Translations under genes and position numbers: made by a program
Shown: positions 18,432-29,165 of the stretch, piece after piece
How positions within the stretch are numbered: the stretch's first letter is position 1
Layout: each line of letters starts with the position of its first letter
NCBI GenBank assembly: GCA_020445405.1
Contig: JAGRGQ010000007.1
Span: 44,254-108,253 of the forward strand
Direction of reading: 5' to 3'
Length of the DNA stretch: 64,000 nucleotides
Source of the DNA: Gammaproteobacteria bacterium
GTDB taxonomy: Bacteria > Pseudomonadota > Gammaproteobacteria > Chromatiales > Chromatiaceae
Notes under the pieces: model-generated
Databases searched by the model: none
Seen by the model: only the letters and a program-made list of their open reading frames with translations
Told to the model about the DNA's origin: nothing

Positions 18432-19511
18432 TTAAATGTCTGCCGGCAGGTAACCCAGGTCTTCCCACACGCGATACAGCTCATGAAATGCCTGCTGGCT
18501 ATCGTAGACGCGTTTGAAGTCGGCGTCGTTGGCGGACTCCTCCGCCAGAACTTCGTCGGTGATCCGCTTCAACTCGTCGAGGATCTCGCGCGGCAGCTTC
18601 TGCGCGGTCACCCCTTTGTCTTTGAAGCCGGCGATGACGGCGCCCTCCAGAAATTCGCTTTCGGCCAGACCCTTGACCACCGAGGCCATGCAGACGTTAC
18701 GCACCAGCGCTCTGCTGTCGTCCCCAAGTCCATCCCAGATGCCCTTGTTCACCAGCATGTACTGCGCGGTGAACGGTTGGTGCCAGCCCGGGAAAAGGTT
18801 GAATTTGACCACCTTGTCGAAACCGAGCCGCTGGTCGATCACCGGCAGCGAGAACTCGGTGGCGTCGATGGTGCCCTTCTCCAGCGCCTGGAACAGCTCG
18901 CCGCCCGGCAGCATGGTCACCGAGGCACCGAGCTTTTGAATCACCTTTCCGCCCAGACCGGCGAAACGGATCTTCAGCCCCTCGTAGTCCTTCAGGCTCT
19001 CCAGCGGGGTTTTGTACCAGCCCGCGGTTTCCGGCCCGATGATGCCGCACAGTTCGGCATGCACCTTGAAGCCCTTGTTGGCGTAGACTTCCTGCAGCAT
19101 GTCGTGGCCGCCCCCTTCATAGTACCAGGCCATGAAAGCCCAGGGTTTGAGGCCGAAGGGCACCGCGGCGAACAGCGGCACCGCCGCCACCTTGCCCTGA
19201 TCGTAGCCGATCCAGGTGTATCCGGCCTCGGTCTTGCCGTCACTCACCGCCGCCAGAATATCGAATGCCGGCACCAGTTTACCGGGCTCGTATACGCGCA
19301 CCTGCATGGCGCCGCCGCTGGCCAGTCCGAGCTGCTCCGCGGCAAACTGCGCCGGCGCACCCAGTCCCGGAAGATTGGAGGGAAAGGCGATCGGCATGCG
19401 CCAGCGTACCTTGTCGATGGCCAGTGCTGAGCCGGGGCACATGACGCTGCCCGCTATTGCGGCCGTTGCCGCCAACGTGACCAGTTTTTTTACCTGTTGT
19501 TTCAGATTCAC
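18432..19511 (-). CDS. dctP: TRAP transporter periplasmic solute-binding protein
   Basis: Captures the substrate in the periplasm. 359 residues with a clear signal peptide (positive MNLKQQVKK, then a hydrophobic stretch, cleavage likely after SALA near residue 31). The family's substrate-carboxylate arginine should be in EGLKIRFAGLGGK. The NLFPGWHQPFTAQYMLVN segment resembles DctP proteins for hydroxy-acids or mannitol-like compounds in the subgroup with a helix-swapped dimer, but the ligand cannot be fixed by eye. First gene of dctPQM; it is followed by a strong hairpin. Confidence 0.92.
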   Translation of the reverse strand: MNLKQQVKKLVTLAATAAIAGSVMCPGSALAIDKVRWRMPIAFPSNLPGLGAPAQFAAEQLGLASGGAMQVRVYEPGKLVPAFDILAAVSDGKTEAGYTWIGYDQGKVAAVPLFAAVPFGLKPWAFMAWYYEGGGHDMLQEVYANKGFKVHAELCGIIGPETAGWYKTPLESLKDYEGLKIRFAGLGGKVIQKLGASVTMLPGGELFQALEKGTIDATEFSLPVIDQRLGFDKVVKFNLFPGWHQPFTAQYMLVNKGIWDGLGDDSRALVRNVCMASVVKGLAESEFLEGAVIAGFKDKGVTAQKLPREILDELKRITDEVLAEESANDADFKRVYDSQQAFHELYRVWEDLGYLPADI

Positions 19512-19690
19512 TTACATTCTCCTCTAGTGGCACTTCAATTATTGAAGCCGTGATCCCTGTCGGATCGAAACCTGCTTCCTATGGTGGGTTGATACACTTG
19601 GTTAGAACCTATCACATCCCTGCATCGCACGACTATCCGTACGCACTCTGGCCACAGCGTTGCACCCGCAGCGCCGTGACGCATTGTGTC

Positions 19691-22519
<2,829 letters not shown>

Positions 22520-22565
22520 CGTATTCCAGTTCTTAATCTAGTTAAGGGTACACAGCTGCATTATG

Positions 22566-22607
22566 ATTATAGTTATTAACCAAAAACCCGAATTGGTCTG
22601 GCCAGTT
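22566..22607 (-). promoter_or_regulatory. Promoter -10 and LldR-type operator of the D-lactate dehydrogenase gene
   Basis: On the minus strand a TATAAT (22571-22566) lies about 47 bp before the ATG at 22519. The near-palindrome AATTGGTctgGCCAGTT at 22591-22607 sits where the -35 should be. It matches the PdhR/LldR consensus TTGGTnnnACCAA except for one or two bases on one arm. Repression by LldR and release by lactate is the expected logic. Confidence 0.55.
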
Positions 22608-22843
22608 CATTATTAGCCAAGGCCATTTCTGCTGTCAAGTGCGGTAATCGATTCGACGCTGACTCTTTTTACGTTACGGAGCGTCTGTGAGAACGGGATA
22701 GCGGAACCGCTCGCATACTCCCCCTGGGCTGCAGCCAACGCAATTTTGGTTCATGGCGCGACACGGCGAGTGTGGTGCAACCAGTGCCGCCGCAGCGGGC
22801 CGTGACAGGGATGAGAGGCAAAATAACCCGTTCTTTAAGGAGT

Positions 22844-22951
22844 TTGCTTGCAAAATTCATCCCTGTCGTGTGGCGCCGCTTTACGCCAGATCCGGTGCGC
22901 GCTGCGCGTCATGCCTTGCAGACGCGCACTGCGGACAGCCACGCGGTTCGC
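22844..22951 (-). repeat. Dispersed intergenic repeat, copy A
   Basis: Read on the minus strand, this 108-bp stretch aligns with 53169-53276 on the plus strand. The first 20 bases differ at one position (GCGAACCGCGTxGCTGTCCG), then CTGxAAGGC, a CGCxCAGC block and ACAGGGA follow in the same order and at nearly the same spacing. Both copies are intergenic. Confidence 0.65.
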
Positions 22952-23054
22952 GCGGGAGTGCGAGACAAGGCGCCGGCCGGCACGTGGCGGATATCCTGGA
23001 TTTGAACGAAGTGATCCTTCCATTTTGGCGGTTTTCAGACTAAACTACCTCAAA

Positions 23055-23071
23055 AATTGGTAATACCAATT
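23055..23071. promoter_or_regulatory. LldR/PdhR-type operator in front of lldR
   Basis: AATTGGTaatACCAATT is a perfect 7-bp dyad with a 3-bp spacer. It equals the consensus recognised by FadR-type GntR regulators PdhR and LldR. It ends 12 bp before the lldR ATG, so binding should block its own transcription and that of lldEFG. Confidence 0.85.
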
Positions 23072-23083
23072 ATCGGGAGTAGC

Positions 23084-23821
23084 ATGATACAACAGCGAAT
23101 ATCGGATCAGATCGCGGAAAACCTGACGGCCATGATCGCCCGCGGCGAACTGAAACCGGGGGAGCGCCTGCCCGCCGAGCGGGCGCTGGCGAGCCGTCTT
23201 GAGGTGTCCCGCCCCTCCCTGCGCGAGGCCATACAGAAACTCAACAGCAGGGGCCTGCTGGTCACCCGCCGCGGCGGCGGCACCTTCGTACGCCAAGGCA
23301 TCAAGCCCTCGTTCGTCGATCCTTTGCTGGCGATGCTTAGAGAGTTGCCGGAGTCACGCTACGACGTGCTGGAGATAAGACACGCTCTGGAGGGTACGGC
23401 CGCCTATTATGCCGCGCTGCGCTGCACCGAAAGCGACAAGGAGAACATCAAACGGAAGTTCGAGACAATGCTCAGCCGGCACGACGACGGCGACCCGATG
23501 GAAGAAGCACGCGCCGATGCTGAGTATCATCTCTCGATCGTGGAGGCCTCCCATAATCTGGTACTGCTGCACGTGATGCGCGGACTGTTCACGCTGCTGA
23601 TCAACAGCATCAGCCATAGTCTGGACAAACTCTACACCCTGCCCAGGGTGTTCCAGCCCCTCAGCAATCAGCACCGACGTCTGATGGAAGCGGTTTTGGA
23701 GGGCGATCCGCAAAAAGCCAGACAGGCTGCCCAGGATCATCTGGTATTCGTCGAAGAGTCATTGCAGCAGATAGATCGCGCGGCGGTACACGAGCGTGGG
23801 CATCTGCGCGAGATTAAATGA
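23084..23821 (+). CDS. lldR: GntR/FCD-family lactate-responsive regulator
   Basis: Transcription regulator of 245 residues. The N-terminal winged helix (LKPGERLPAERALASRLEVS and PSLREAIQKLNSRGLL) is followed by an FCD effector domain starting at YDVLEIRHALEG, with the conserved Asp/His metal-ligand region through EYHLSIVEASHN. The ATG at 23084 follows CGGGAG; an in-frame TTG at 23057 would lie inside the operator. A perfect LldR/PdhR palindrome sits just upstream. Its position at the head of lldEFG and opposite a D-lactate dehydrogenase makes LldR more likely than PdhR. Confidence 0.9.
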   Translation: MIQQRISDQIAENLTAMIARGELKPGERLPAERALASRLEVSRPSLREAIQKLNSRGLLVTRRGGGTFVRQGIKPSFVDPLLAMLRELPESRYDVLEIRHALEGTAAYYAALRCTESDKENIKRKFETMLSRHDDGDPMEEARADAEYHLSIVEASHNLVLLHVMRGLFTLLINSISHSLDKLYTLPRVFQPLSNQHRRLMEAVLEGDPQKARQAAQDHLVFVEESLQQIDRAAVHERGHLREIK

Positions 23822-23849
23822 GCATACAACCCATGACAGCGGAGCGCAT

Positions 23850-24617
23850 ATGAGTCTGCGAAAAACCTACCCAAAAAAGCCCGAGCAGGTCTATTTCTTT
23901 GGCACCTGCCTGGTCGATATGCTCTATCCGGAGGCGGGTCTGGCCGGTATGCAGTTGCTGCGGCGGGAGGGCGTCAATGTCATCTACCCGCAAAACCAGA
24001 CCTGCTGCGGACAGCCTGCGTGGAACTCGGGCTATCGCGACGAGGCTAGAAGGGTGGCTCTGACACAGATGGCATGTTTTCCGCAAGCGTATCCGATTGT
24101 GGTTCCCTCGGGCTCCTGTGCCGGCATGATGCGGCATCACTATCCCGCGCTGTTCCATGGCACCCCGCAGCATGATGCAGCACTGGCGTTTTCCGATCGG
24201 GTCTTCGAACTGACCGAGTTTCTCTCCCGGGTGCTGAAGATCACGCTCAGCGATCTGGGGGAGCCGGTGAAGGTTGCGCTGCATGTCTCCTGTTCGGCGC
24301 GGCGCGAAATGGGTGTCGCCGGCGAGCATCAGGCTTTGTTGGAGCAACTGAAAAACGTGGAACTGGTGGCGCAGGGCCGCAGCGAGGAGTGTTGCGGTTT
24401 CGGCGGCACCTTTGCCGTCAAGCATCCGGAAATTTCAGCTGCCATGGTGGAGGAGAAGGCAACCGAGCTCGTCGCCACCGGCGCCGACAGCCTGGTCAGC
24501 GGCGACTGCGGCTGCCTGATGAATATTACCGGCCATCTGGAGCACCGCAACGAAAAACTGCGGGGCAGTCATATTGCCAGTTTTCTCTGGGAGCGCACGC
24601 ATGCAGCAGACAGTTGA
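23850..24617 (+). CDS. lldE: L-lactate oxidation complex subunit, CCG-domain protein
   Basis: LutA/LldE subunit of the three-part L-lactate dehydrogenase complex. 255 residues with two CCG cysteine-rich domains: CCGQPAWNSG (about residue 52) and CCGFGGTFAVK (about 188), plus the HVSCSARREMG motif. The start at 23850 is taken because it fits the family start and has AGCGGAG before it. It overlaps lldF by 17 bp. Confidence 0.92.
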   Translation: MSLRKTYPKKPEQVYFFGTCLVDMLYPEAGLAGMQLLRREGVNVIYPQNQTCCGQPAWNSGYRDEARRVALTQMACFPQAYPIVVPSGSCAGMMRHHYPALFHGTPQHDAALAFSDRVFELTEFLSRVLKITLSDLGEPVKVALHVSCSARREMGVAGEHQALLEQLKNVELVAQGRSEECCGFGGTFAVKHPEISAAMVEEKATELVATGADSLVSGDCGCLMNITGHLEHRNEKLRGSHIASFLWERTHAADS

Positions 24618-26019
24618 GTTTCACGACCGGGCGGACAGGGCGCTGCACAATCCGCAGATCCGCAGCAACTTCAGGTACGCCATGGATGGCCTGATGTACA
24701 AGCGAAAGCTCTCCTTCCCTGACCTCGATGAACTGAACCGGCTGCGGCTGCGTTCAGCCGAGATCCGCGCCAACGCGCTCGTCAACCTGCCGGAACTGCT
24801 GGAACAGCTGGAACGGCGCTGCAACGAAAACGGCATCCAGGTGCACTGGGCGGAATCCGTGGAGGAGGCAAACGCAATCGTGCTTGGCATCATGAACCGG
24901 CACAACGCGAAACTGCTGATCAAGGGCAAGTCGATGGTTTCAGAAGAGATGGAACTGAACCGGTACCTGGAACAGCACGGCATAGAATGCCTTGAGTCGG
25001 ACCTCGGGGAGTATATTCTGCAGCTTGCCGGCGAGCCGCCCTCTCACATCGTCGCACCCGCCATTCACAAGAGCAGGCAGCAGATCGCTCAGCTGTTCAA
25101 AGAGAAGTTCCCGGAGATTCCCTACACCGACGATGTCGACACACTGACCCGAAATGCACGGCAGATTCTGCGGCGTAAATTCTACGATGCGCCGGTAGGG
25201 CTCTCCGGGGTCAACTTCGCGGTGGCGGAGACAGGCACCATCTGCCTGGTCGAGAATGAAGGCAACGGACGTATGTGCACCACGGTCCCACCGGTGCACA
25301 TTGCCGTCACCGGCATCGAAAAAGTGGTGGAGAAGCTTTCCGATATCCCTCCCCTGCTCAGTATCCTGCCGCGCTCGGCCACGGGGCAGCACATCACCAC
25401 CTATTTCAACATGATCACTTCGCCGCGCAAGCCCGATGAAAAAGACGGCCCGGACGAGGTGCATCTGGTACTGCTCGACAACGGCCGCTCGCGCATTTAC
25501 CGGGACGAGGAGTTGATCGCGACGCTGCGCTGTATCCGCTGCGGCGCCTGCATGAATCACTGCCCCGTCTACACCCGCATCGGCGGACACGCGTACGGTA
25601 CTACCATTCCCGGTCCGATCGGCTCCATCCTGGAGCCGCAGAAAGCCGGACTCGACCGGCACGGGGATCTTCCCACCGCCTCGACGCTCTGCGGTGCCTG
25701 CGGCGAAGTGTGCCCGGTGCGCATACCGATTCCAGAGTTGTTGAACCGACTGCGTTTCGAGCGGGTCCGGCAGGACCATACCGGAGTGACCATTGGTCAG
25801 GGCAGTCAGCGAAATCCATGGGAGGCACGAATCTGGAAAGGCTGGAGCTGGATGCACGCAAACCCCGCGATCTACCGCCTAAGTATACGCATCGCAACCG
25901 GCCTGCGTCGGTTGCTGCCGAAGCGGCTCGGTGCATGGACCAGGGTACGCAGCGCACCCCGACTCGCGGCAAAATCACTGCATACGCTGGCCCGGGAAAA
26001 AGGTTTCGATCATGAGTGA
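24601..26019 (+). CDS. lldF: L-lactate oxidation complex iron-sulfur subunit
   Basis: LutB/LldF, 472 residues. The N-terminal LUD domain (about residues 70-290, with LLIKGKSMVSEEMELN) is followed by two ferredoxin motifs: CIRCGACMNHCP (about 309-320) and CGACGEVCPV (about 364-373). It transfers electrons from lactate toward quinone together with LldE and LldG. The start overlaps the lldE end, and its stop overlaps the lldG start, so the three are translationally coupled. Confidence 0.93.
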   Translation: MQQTVEFHDRADRALHNPQIRSNFRYAMDGLMYKRKLSFPDLDELNRLRLRSAEIRANALVNLPELLEQLERRCNENGIQVHWAESVEEANAIVLGIMNRHNAKLLIKGKSMVSEEMELNRYLEQHGIECLESDLGEYILQLAGEPPSHIVAPAIHKSRQQIAQLFKEKFPEIPYTDDVDTLTRNARQILRRKFYDAPVGLSGVNFAVAETGTICLVENEGNGRMCTTVPPVHIAVTGIEKVVEKLSDIPPLLSILPRSATGQHITTYFNMITSPRKPDEKDGPDEVHLVLLDNGRSRIYRDEELIATLRCIRCGACMNHCPVYTRIGGHAYGTTIPGPIGSILEPQKAGLDRHGDLPTASTLCGACGEVCPVRIPIPELLNRLRFERVRQDHTGVTIGQGSQRNPWEARIWKGWSWMHANPAIYRLSIRIATGLRRLLPKRLGAWTRVRSAPRLAAKSLHTLAREKGFDHE

Positions 26020-26674
26020 CGCACGTTCCAATATTCTCAGCCGGCTGCGCGCCGGAAAACCCGATATAGCCGCGACGGCGGCGCCGACCCAGGTCCCGCT
26101 GGCGAAATGGGATCCGCGGGGAAGAATCGAGCAGTTTCGCGGCAAAATGGAATCGGTCCGCGCCGAGGTCCATTTGACGCCAAGAGACTCCTGGCTGGCG
26201 CTGCTGCAGCGCCTGGTCGACGAAAAGCAGATCTCCAATCTGCTCTATGCCCCGGACGGACCCCTGGGCGAAGCGCTCTCCCAAGCGTGGAAAAACCGCG
26301 ACCACTCCCCGTTGATCTGCCGAACCGAAGCGGTTGACGAGTGGAAAGAGGAGCTCTTTTTCAATGTTGGCGGCGCCGTCACCACCTGCCGCTGGGGAAT
26401 TGCGGAGACCGGTACACTGGTATTGTGGCCGACCCGGGAGGAGCCGAGATCGTTTTCGCTGGTGCCGCCGGTGCACATTGCGGTATTGGAAGCGCGCGAC
26501 ATTTATGACACCTTTGCCGATCTGGTGGAGAAGGAGAAGTGGAATCAGGGCATGCCCACGAACGCACTGCTGATTTCCGGTCCCTCCAAAACCGCTGACA
26601 TCGAGCAGACACTGGCCTATGGGGTACACGGCCCGGTCGAGCTGATCATTATCGTGATCACGGATGAGAGTTGA
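26012..26674 (+). CDS. lldG: L-lactate oxidation complex LUD-domain subunit
   Basis: LutC/LldG, 220 residues of a single LUD domain. Family motifs visible are WGIAETGTLVLWP and SFSLVPPVHIAVLEA, close to those in LldF. The ATG at 26012 overlaps the lldF stop by 8 bp. It is the last gene of lldREFG; downstream an 8-bp GC stem (26723-26745) without a T-run may be a weak terminator. Confidence 0.92.
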   Translation: MSDARSNILSRLRAGKPDIAATAAPTQVPLAKWDPRGRIEQFRGKMESVRAEVHLTPRDSWLALLQRLVDEKQISNLLYAPDGPLGEALSQAWKNRDHSPLICRTEAVDEWKEELFFNVGGAVTTCRWGIAETGTLVLWPTREEPRSFSLVPPVHIAVLEARDIYDTFADLVEKEKWNQGMPTNALLISGPSKTADIEQTLAYGVHGPVELIIIVITDES

Positions 26675-26689
26675 TCATGCACCGTCGCG

Positions 26690-26716
26690 GCAGGGACGCC
26701 TTGCGGATGCAACCCC
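26690..26716 (+). repeat. Fragment of the dispersed intergenic repeat
   Basis: A 25-27 bp stretch beginning CAGGGACGC and ending in GCAACC agrees at about 22 of 25 positions with the end of copy B (53254-53280). It lies just after lldG. Confidence 0.45.
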
Positions 26717-26837
26717 CTGGGTAGCGGGCGAGTCCGGCGCCCGCTGATGCAGCGTCGGCTGCACCACGCCGGCCGATTCGCGCCATGACTCGGCACGGTC
26801 ACGGAAGCGGCCGACGACGGGGGTTACGAGGCAGGTT

Positions 26838-27407
26838 CTAATCAAGCGGTTTGGTCAGCGTAAACGCACCCCGGATATCCCCGAGTTTGAATCCTCTTGC
26901 CTGGTCGGCAGTGTAGTGTGCGTCCAGCGCCGCAGCAACCTCAGGCTTGAGTTCGCTACCATGACAATTGAGGCACAGCTCAGCTGTCGGTATCGCCTTC
27001 ATAAAGCGGAACTCGGATTTACCGTTGTGCTCGACGACCTCGGTATAAGCTATCTGCTGGGGATCCTCTCCGGCGCTTTTGCGCTCTTCGAATTTTTTCA
27101 GTACCGCCAGCTCCCAGGCATCCGGAGTATTGGCGGGGTTGCGCAATTTCAAGCTGGTGCGGCCCACTCTCCAACCACTGCTGACGGAGATATCATGGGC
27201 AATGGAAGGCGCCTTGAGCTGGCAGCTCTTAATCGCATTTACCGGACCGCCGGCTTTCATCGAACTTTGCAGTTCACCCTTCAGCTGTTCGAAAAACGCG
27301 TTAATGATCGTCTTGGCTTCAGCAACGTCTGCTGCTCTATCCTGTTCTGCGCTGGCGCTACTGAAAGCCAACCCGGAAATCATCACGGCCAAAATCGTTC
27401 TTTTCAT
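26838..27407 (-). CDS. Periplasmic Tll0287-like (DUF3365) haem protein
   Basis: A 189-residue exported protein. It has a signal peptide (MKRTILAVMISGLAFSSASA) and one c-type haem site, CLNCH at about residues 144-148, inside an AELCLNCHG context. The rest matches the Tll0287-like domain, including IKSCQLKAPSIA and WRVGRTSLKLRNPANTPD. Such domains occur alone or as sensors in kinases and chemoreceptors; alone they are thought to be redox or gas-responsive haem proteins, but the role is not established. GGGGGAG precedes the ATG. It is a single gene, convergent with lldG. Confidence 0.85.
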   Translation of the reverse strand: MKRTILAVMISGLAFSSASAEQDRAADVAEAKTIINAFFEQLKGELQSSMKAGGPVNAIKSCQLKAPSIAHDISVSSGWRVGRTSLKLRNPANTPDAWELAVLKKFEERKSAGEDPQQIAYTEVVEHNGKSEFRFMKAIPTAELCLNCHGSELKPEVAAALDAHYTADQARGFKLGDIRGAFTLTKPLD

Positions 27408-27564
27408 TCACTCCCCCTGGTCGAAGTATTTTTCCTGAAAGCGCTGCTTAAATTAACCCACCGACCTGGACTGGATCCATCAGGGTACGGTTAGAACCGG
27501 CGGGCTCGACGGCTCTCCACACGGCACGGCTGGCAGTGAACCCCAGTTCATCCCGGTAACCGCC

Positions 27565-28270
27565 GGAATCTCGAAATTTCGACGGGTTGCCGCAGGTGCC
27601 GGGACGGCGGCAGCGGCAGTGGCCAGTCGCCGTCTCAAGCCAGTGACTGCGGCGCCATCCCGTAGCTTCGCACCAGGTGAACGAAATCCTGCAGCGCCTG
27701 AATGCCGCTCGCTTCGGCCTGGGCACACCACTGCCGCAATGCCGCCAGCCGCATTTCGTGACTGATCGCCTGCTGCTCCCAGACGGCCTGCAGACGCAGC
27801 TTAAACTGGTACACGGTTTGCAGCGCCACGTTCTGTTCCAGCACCTGATTCAGCCGCTGCAGATCCGCCTCGCTCAACAGACCCTTGTCGCGACGGGCCA
27901 GTCGCTGCACCGCTCGATAGAGGCGTTTCTGATTCTTACCCAGTTCCTGATGGAAAACCGGGCGCAATACCTCCCGCCCATAGTCGGACAGCAGCTGCAA
28001 CCGGTTTACCGTGAGCGCTTTGATCGCATCCAGATCCAGCTGTGTACGCTCGCTGACCAGGGTTCTTTTGGGCGCCACTTTCTGCACCCGCGCCAGTCGC
28101 AACAGTGAAAACAGGCGTATGTAGAGCCAACCGAGATCAAACTCCCAGGGTCGGAAGGAGAGCTTCGCGGAACCGCTGAATGCATGGTGGTTGTTGTGCA
28201 GCTCTTCGCCGCCTATTACGATTCCCCATGGCACGATATTGGTTGCCGCGCTGGGAATCTCGAAATTTCG
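27565..28270. repeat. 17-bp exact direct repeat in and after the desaturase gene
   Basis: GGAATCTCGAAATTTCG occurs at 28254-28270 inside the desaturase gene (coding NFEIP) and at 27565-27581 downstream of its stop. The downstream copy sits in a 12-bp perfect palindrome (TCGAAATTTCGA). On the minus strand the downstream copy can be read as RNFEIPAVTGMNWG, like the gene's RNFEIPSAATNIVPWG, so it could be a fragment of a second desaturase copy. Confidence 0.45.
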
Positions 28271-28813
28271 GTAACCCCAATAATGTCCGATACCGTTGAT
28301 GACTCCGGCCGCCCAGAAGGGGATCCAGACCATCTGCACCGCCCAGACCGCCACGCCCGCGGCACCGAACAATGCCACCAGAAGCAACGCCAGCAACGTC
28401 ACGCCCAACGAGCTGTGGGGCTGATACAGGCGCCGCTCCAGCCAGTCGTCCGGCGTACCGCGGCCGAATTTTTTCAGCGTCTCCTGGTTCATCGATTCTG
28501 CCCGGTAGAGCTCGGCGCCACGCCACAATACCTCACTGAGACCTTTGACCTGGGGACTGTGAGGGTCCTCCTCGGTTTCGCAGTTGGCGTGATGTTTGCG
28601 GTGTATCGCGACCCACTCCCGGGTCACCATACCGGTGGTGAACCAGAGCCAGAAGCGAAAGAAATGGCTCAATACGGGATGTATGCTGAGCGCCCGGTGC
28701 GCCTGGTGGCGGTGCAGAAAGACCGTTACCGAAATAATGGTGATATGGGTCAGAACCAGTGTGAGAACGATGTAGCCCCAAACTGGTAAGCTGAAAAAAC
28801 CGTTGAAAATCAT
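27635..28813 (-). CDS. Delta-9-type acyl (fatty acid) desaturase
   Basis: Membrane di-iron enzyme that puts a double bond into acyl chains. 392 residues from the ATG at 28813 (MIFNGFF); a further in-frame ATG at 28885 would add 24 residues not seen in relatives. The three histidine boxes are HRHQAH (34-39), HRKHH (71-75) and HNNHH (206-210), with the usual YWGYRNFEIPSAATNIVPWG stretch before the last. A C-terminal soluble region of about 150 residues, predicted helical, extends beyond the catalytic part and is typical of the proteobacterial DesA group. Monocistronic as far as I can see. Confidence 0.92.
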   Translation of the reverse strand: MIFNGFFSLPVWGYIVLTLVLTHITIISVTVFLHRHQAHRALSIHPVLSHFFRFWLWFTTGMVTREWVAIHRKHHANCETEEDPHSPQVKGLSEVLWRGAELYRAESMNQETLKKFGRGTPDDWLERRLYQPHSSLGVTLLALLLVALFGAAGVAVWAVQMVWIPFWAAGVINGIGHYWGYRNFEIPSAATNIVPWGIVIGGEELHNNHHAFSGSAKLSFRPWEFDLGWLYIRLFSLLRLARVQKVAPKRTLVSERTQLDLDAIKALTVNRLQLLSDYGREVLRPVFHQELGKNQKRLYRAVQRLARRDKGLLSEADLQRLNQVLEQNVALQTVYQFKLRLQAVWEQQAISHEMRLAALRQWCAQAEASGIQALQDFVHLVRSYGMAPQSLA

Positions 28814-29165
28814 AAAATTACCTGTCAATAAATTGAACACTGAAGCGAGCGGCGTAAATCCTCCGGCAACTGCGGCCGTCATCAACGCCCTCGCACCGGC
28901 TGCGCAGCCTTCGGATTCCGGCTACTTCTCAAACCCCGGGAACTGGAGGGATACACTCCTAATACTTTATTTATATTGCGGTTTTATTATAGACCAATCC
29001 AGGCTTTCAGTTCCCACTCCAATCTCTGGTTTTCAAGCTTTTCGGGGATTCAGAAACGGCACCTTGAGTGCGCTGGCGCAGACGCGGAGGCGATCCGGAT
29101 ATCCCCTTCAGCCGCGCTCCGGCCATACCTGCCGAATCCGCTCCCGGCGCTGGTACCGTCCTCGA
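28814..29165. other. Non-coding gap between hemN and the desaturase gene
   Basis: No gene. It should hold the desaturase promoter. An 8-bp inverted repeat, GGGAACTG (28938-28945) and CAGTTCCC (29008-29015), encloses an AT-rich stretch (about 28966-28990). Confidence 0.4.

Larger units (their letters stand above)
22520..23083. other. Divergent regulatory region with an embedded repeat
   Basis: The 560-bp gap between the D-lactate dehydrogenase gene and lldR holds the two operators, the promoters and one full copy of a dispersed repeat at 22844-22951. I see no gene in it. The repeat separates the two regulatory sites by about 450 bp. Confidence 0.6.

Noticed and set aside
19590..19620. A possible LldR site upstream of dctP (TTGGTTAGAACC)
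   Set aside because: The arms are spaced four bases apart and the second arm lacks the expected AA, so it does not fit TTGGTnnnACCAA.
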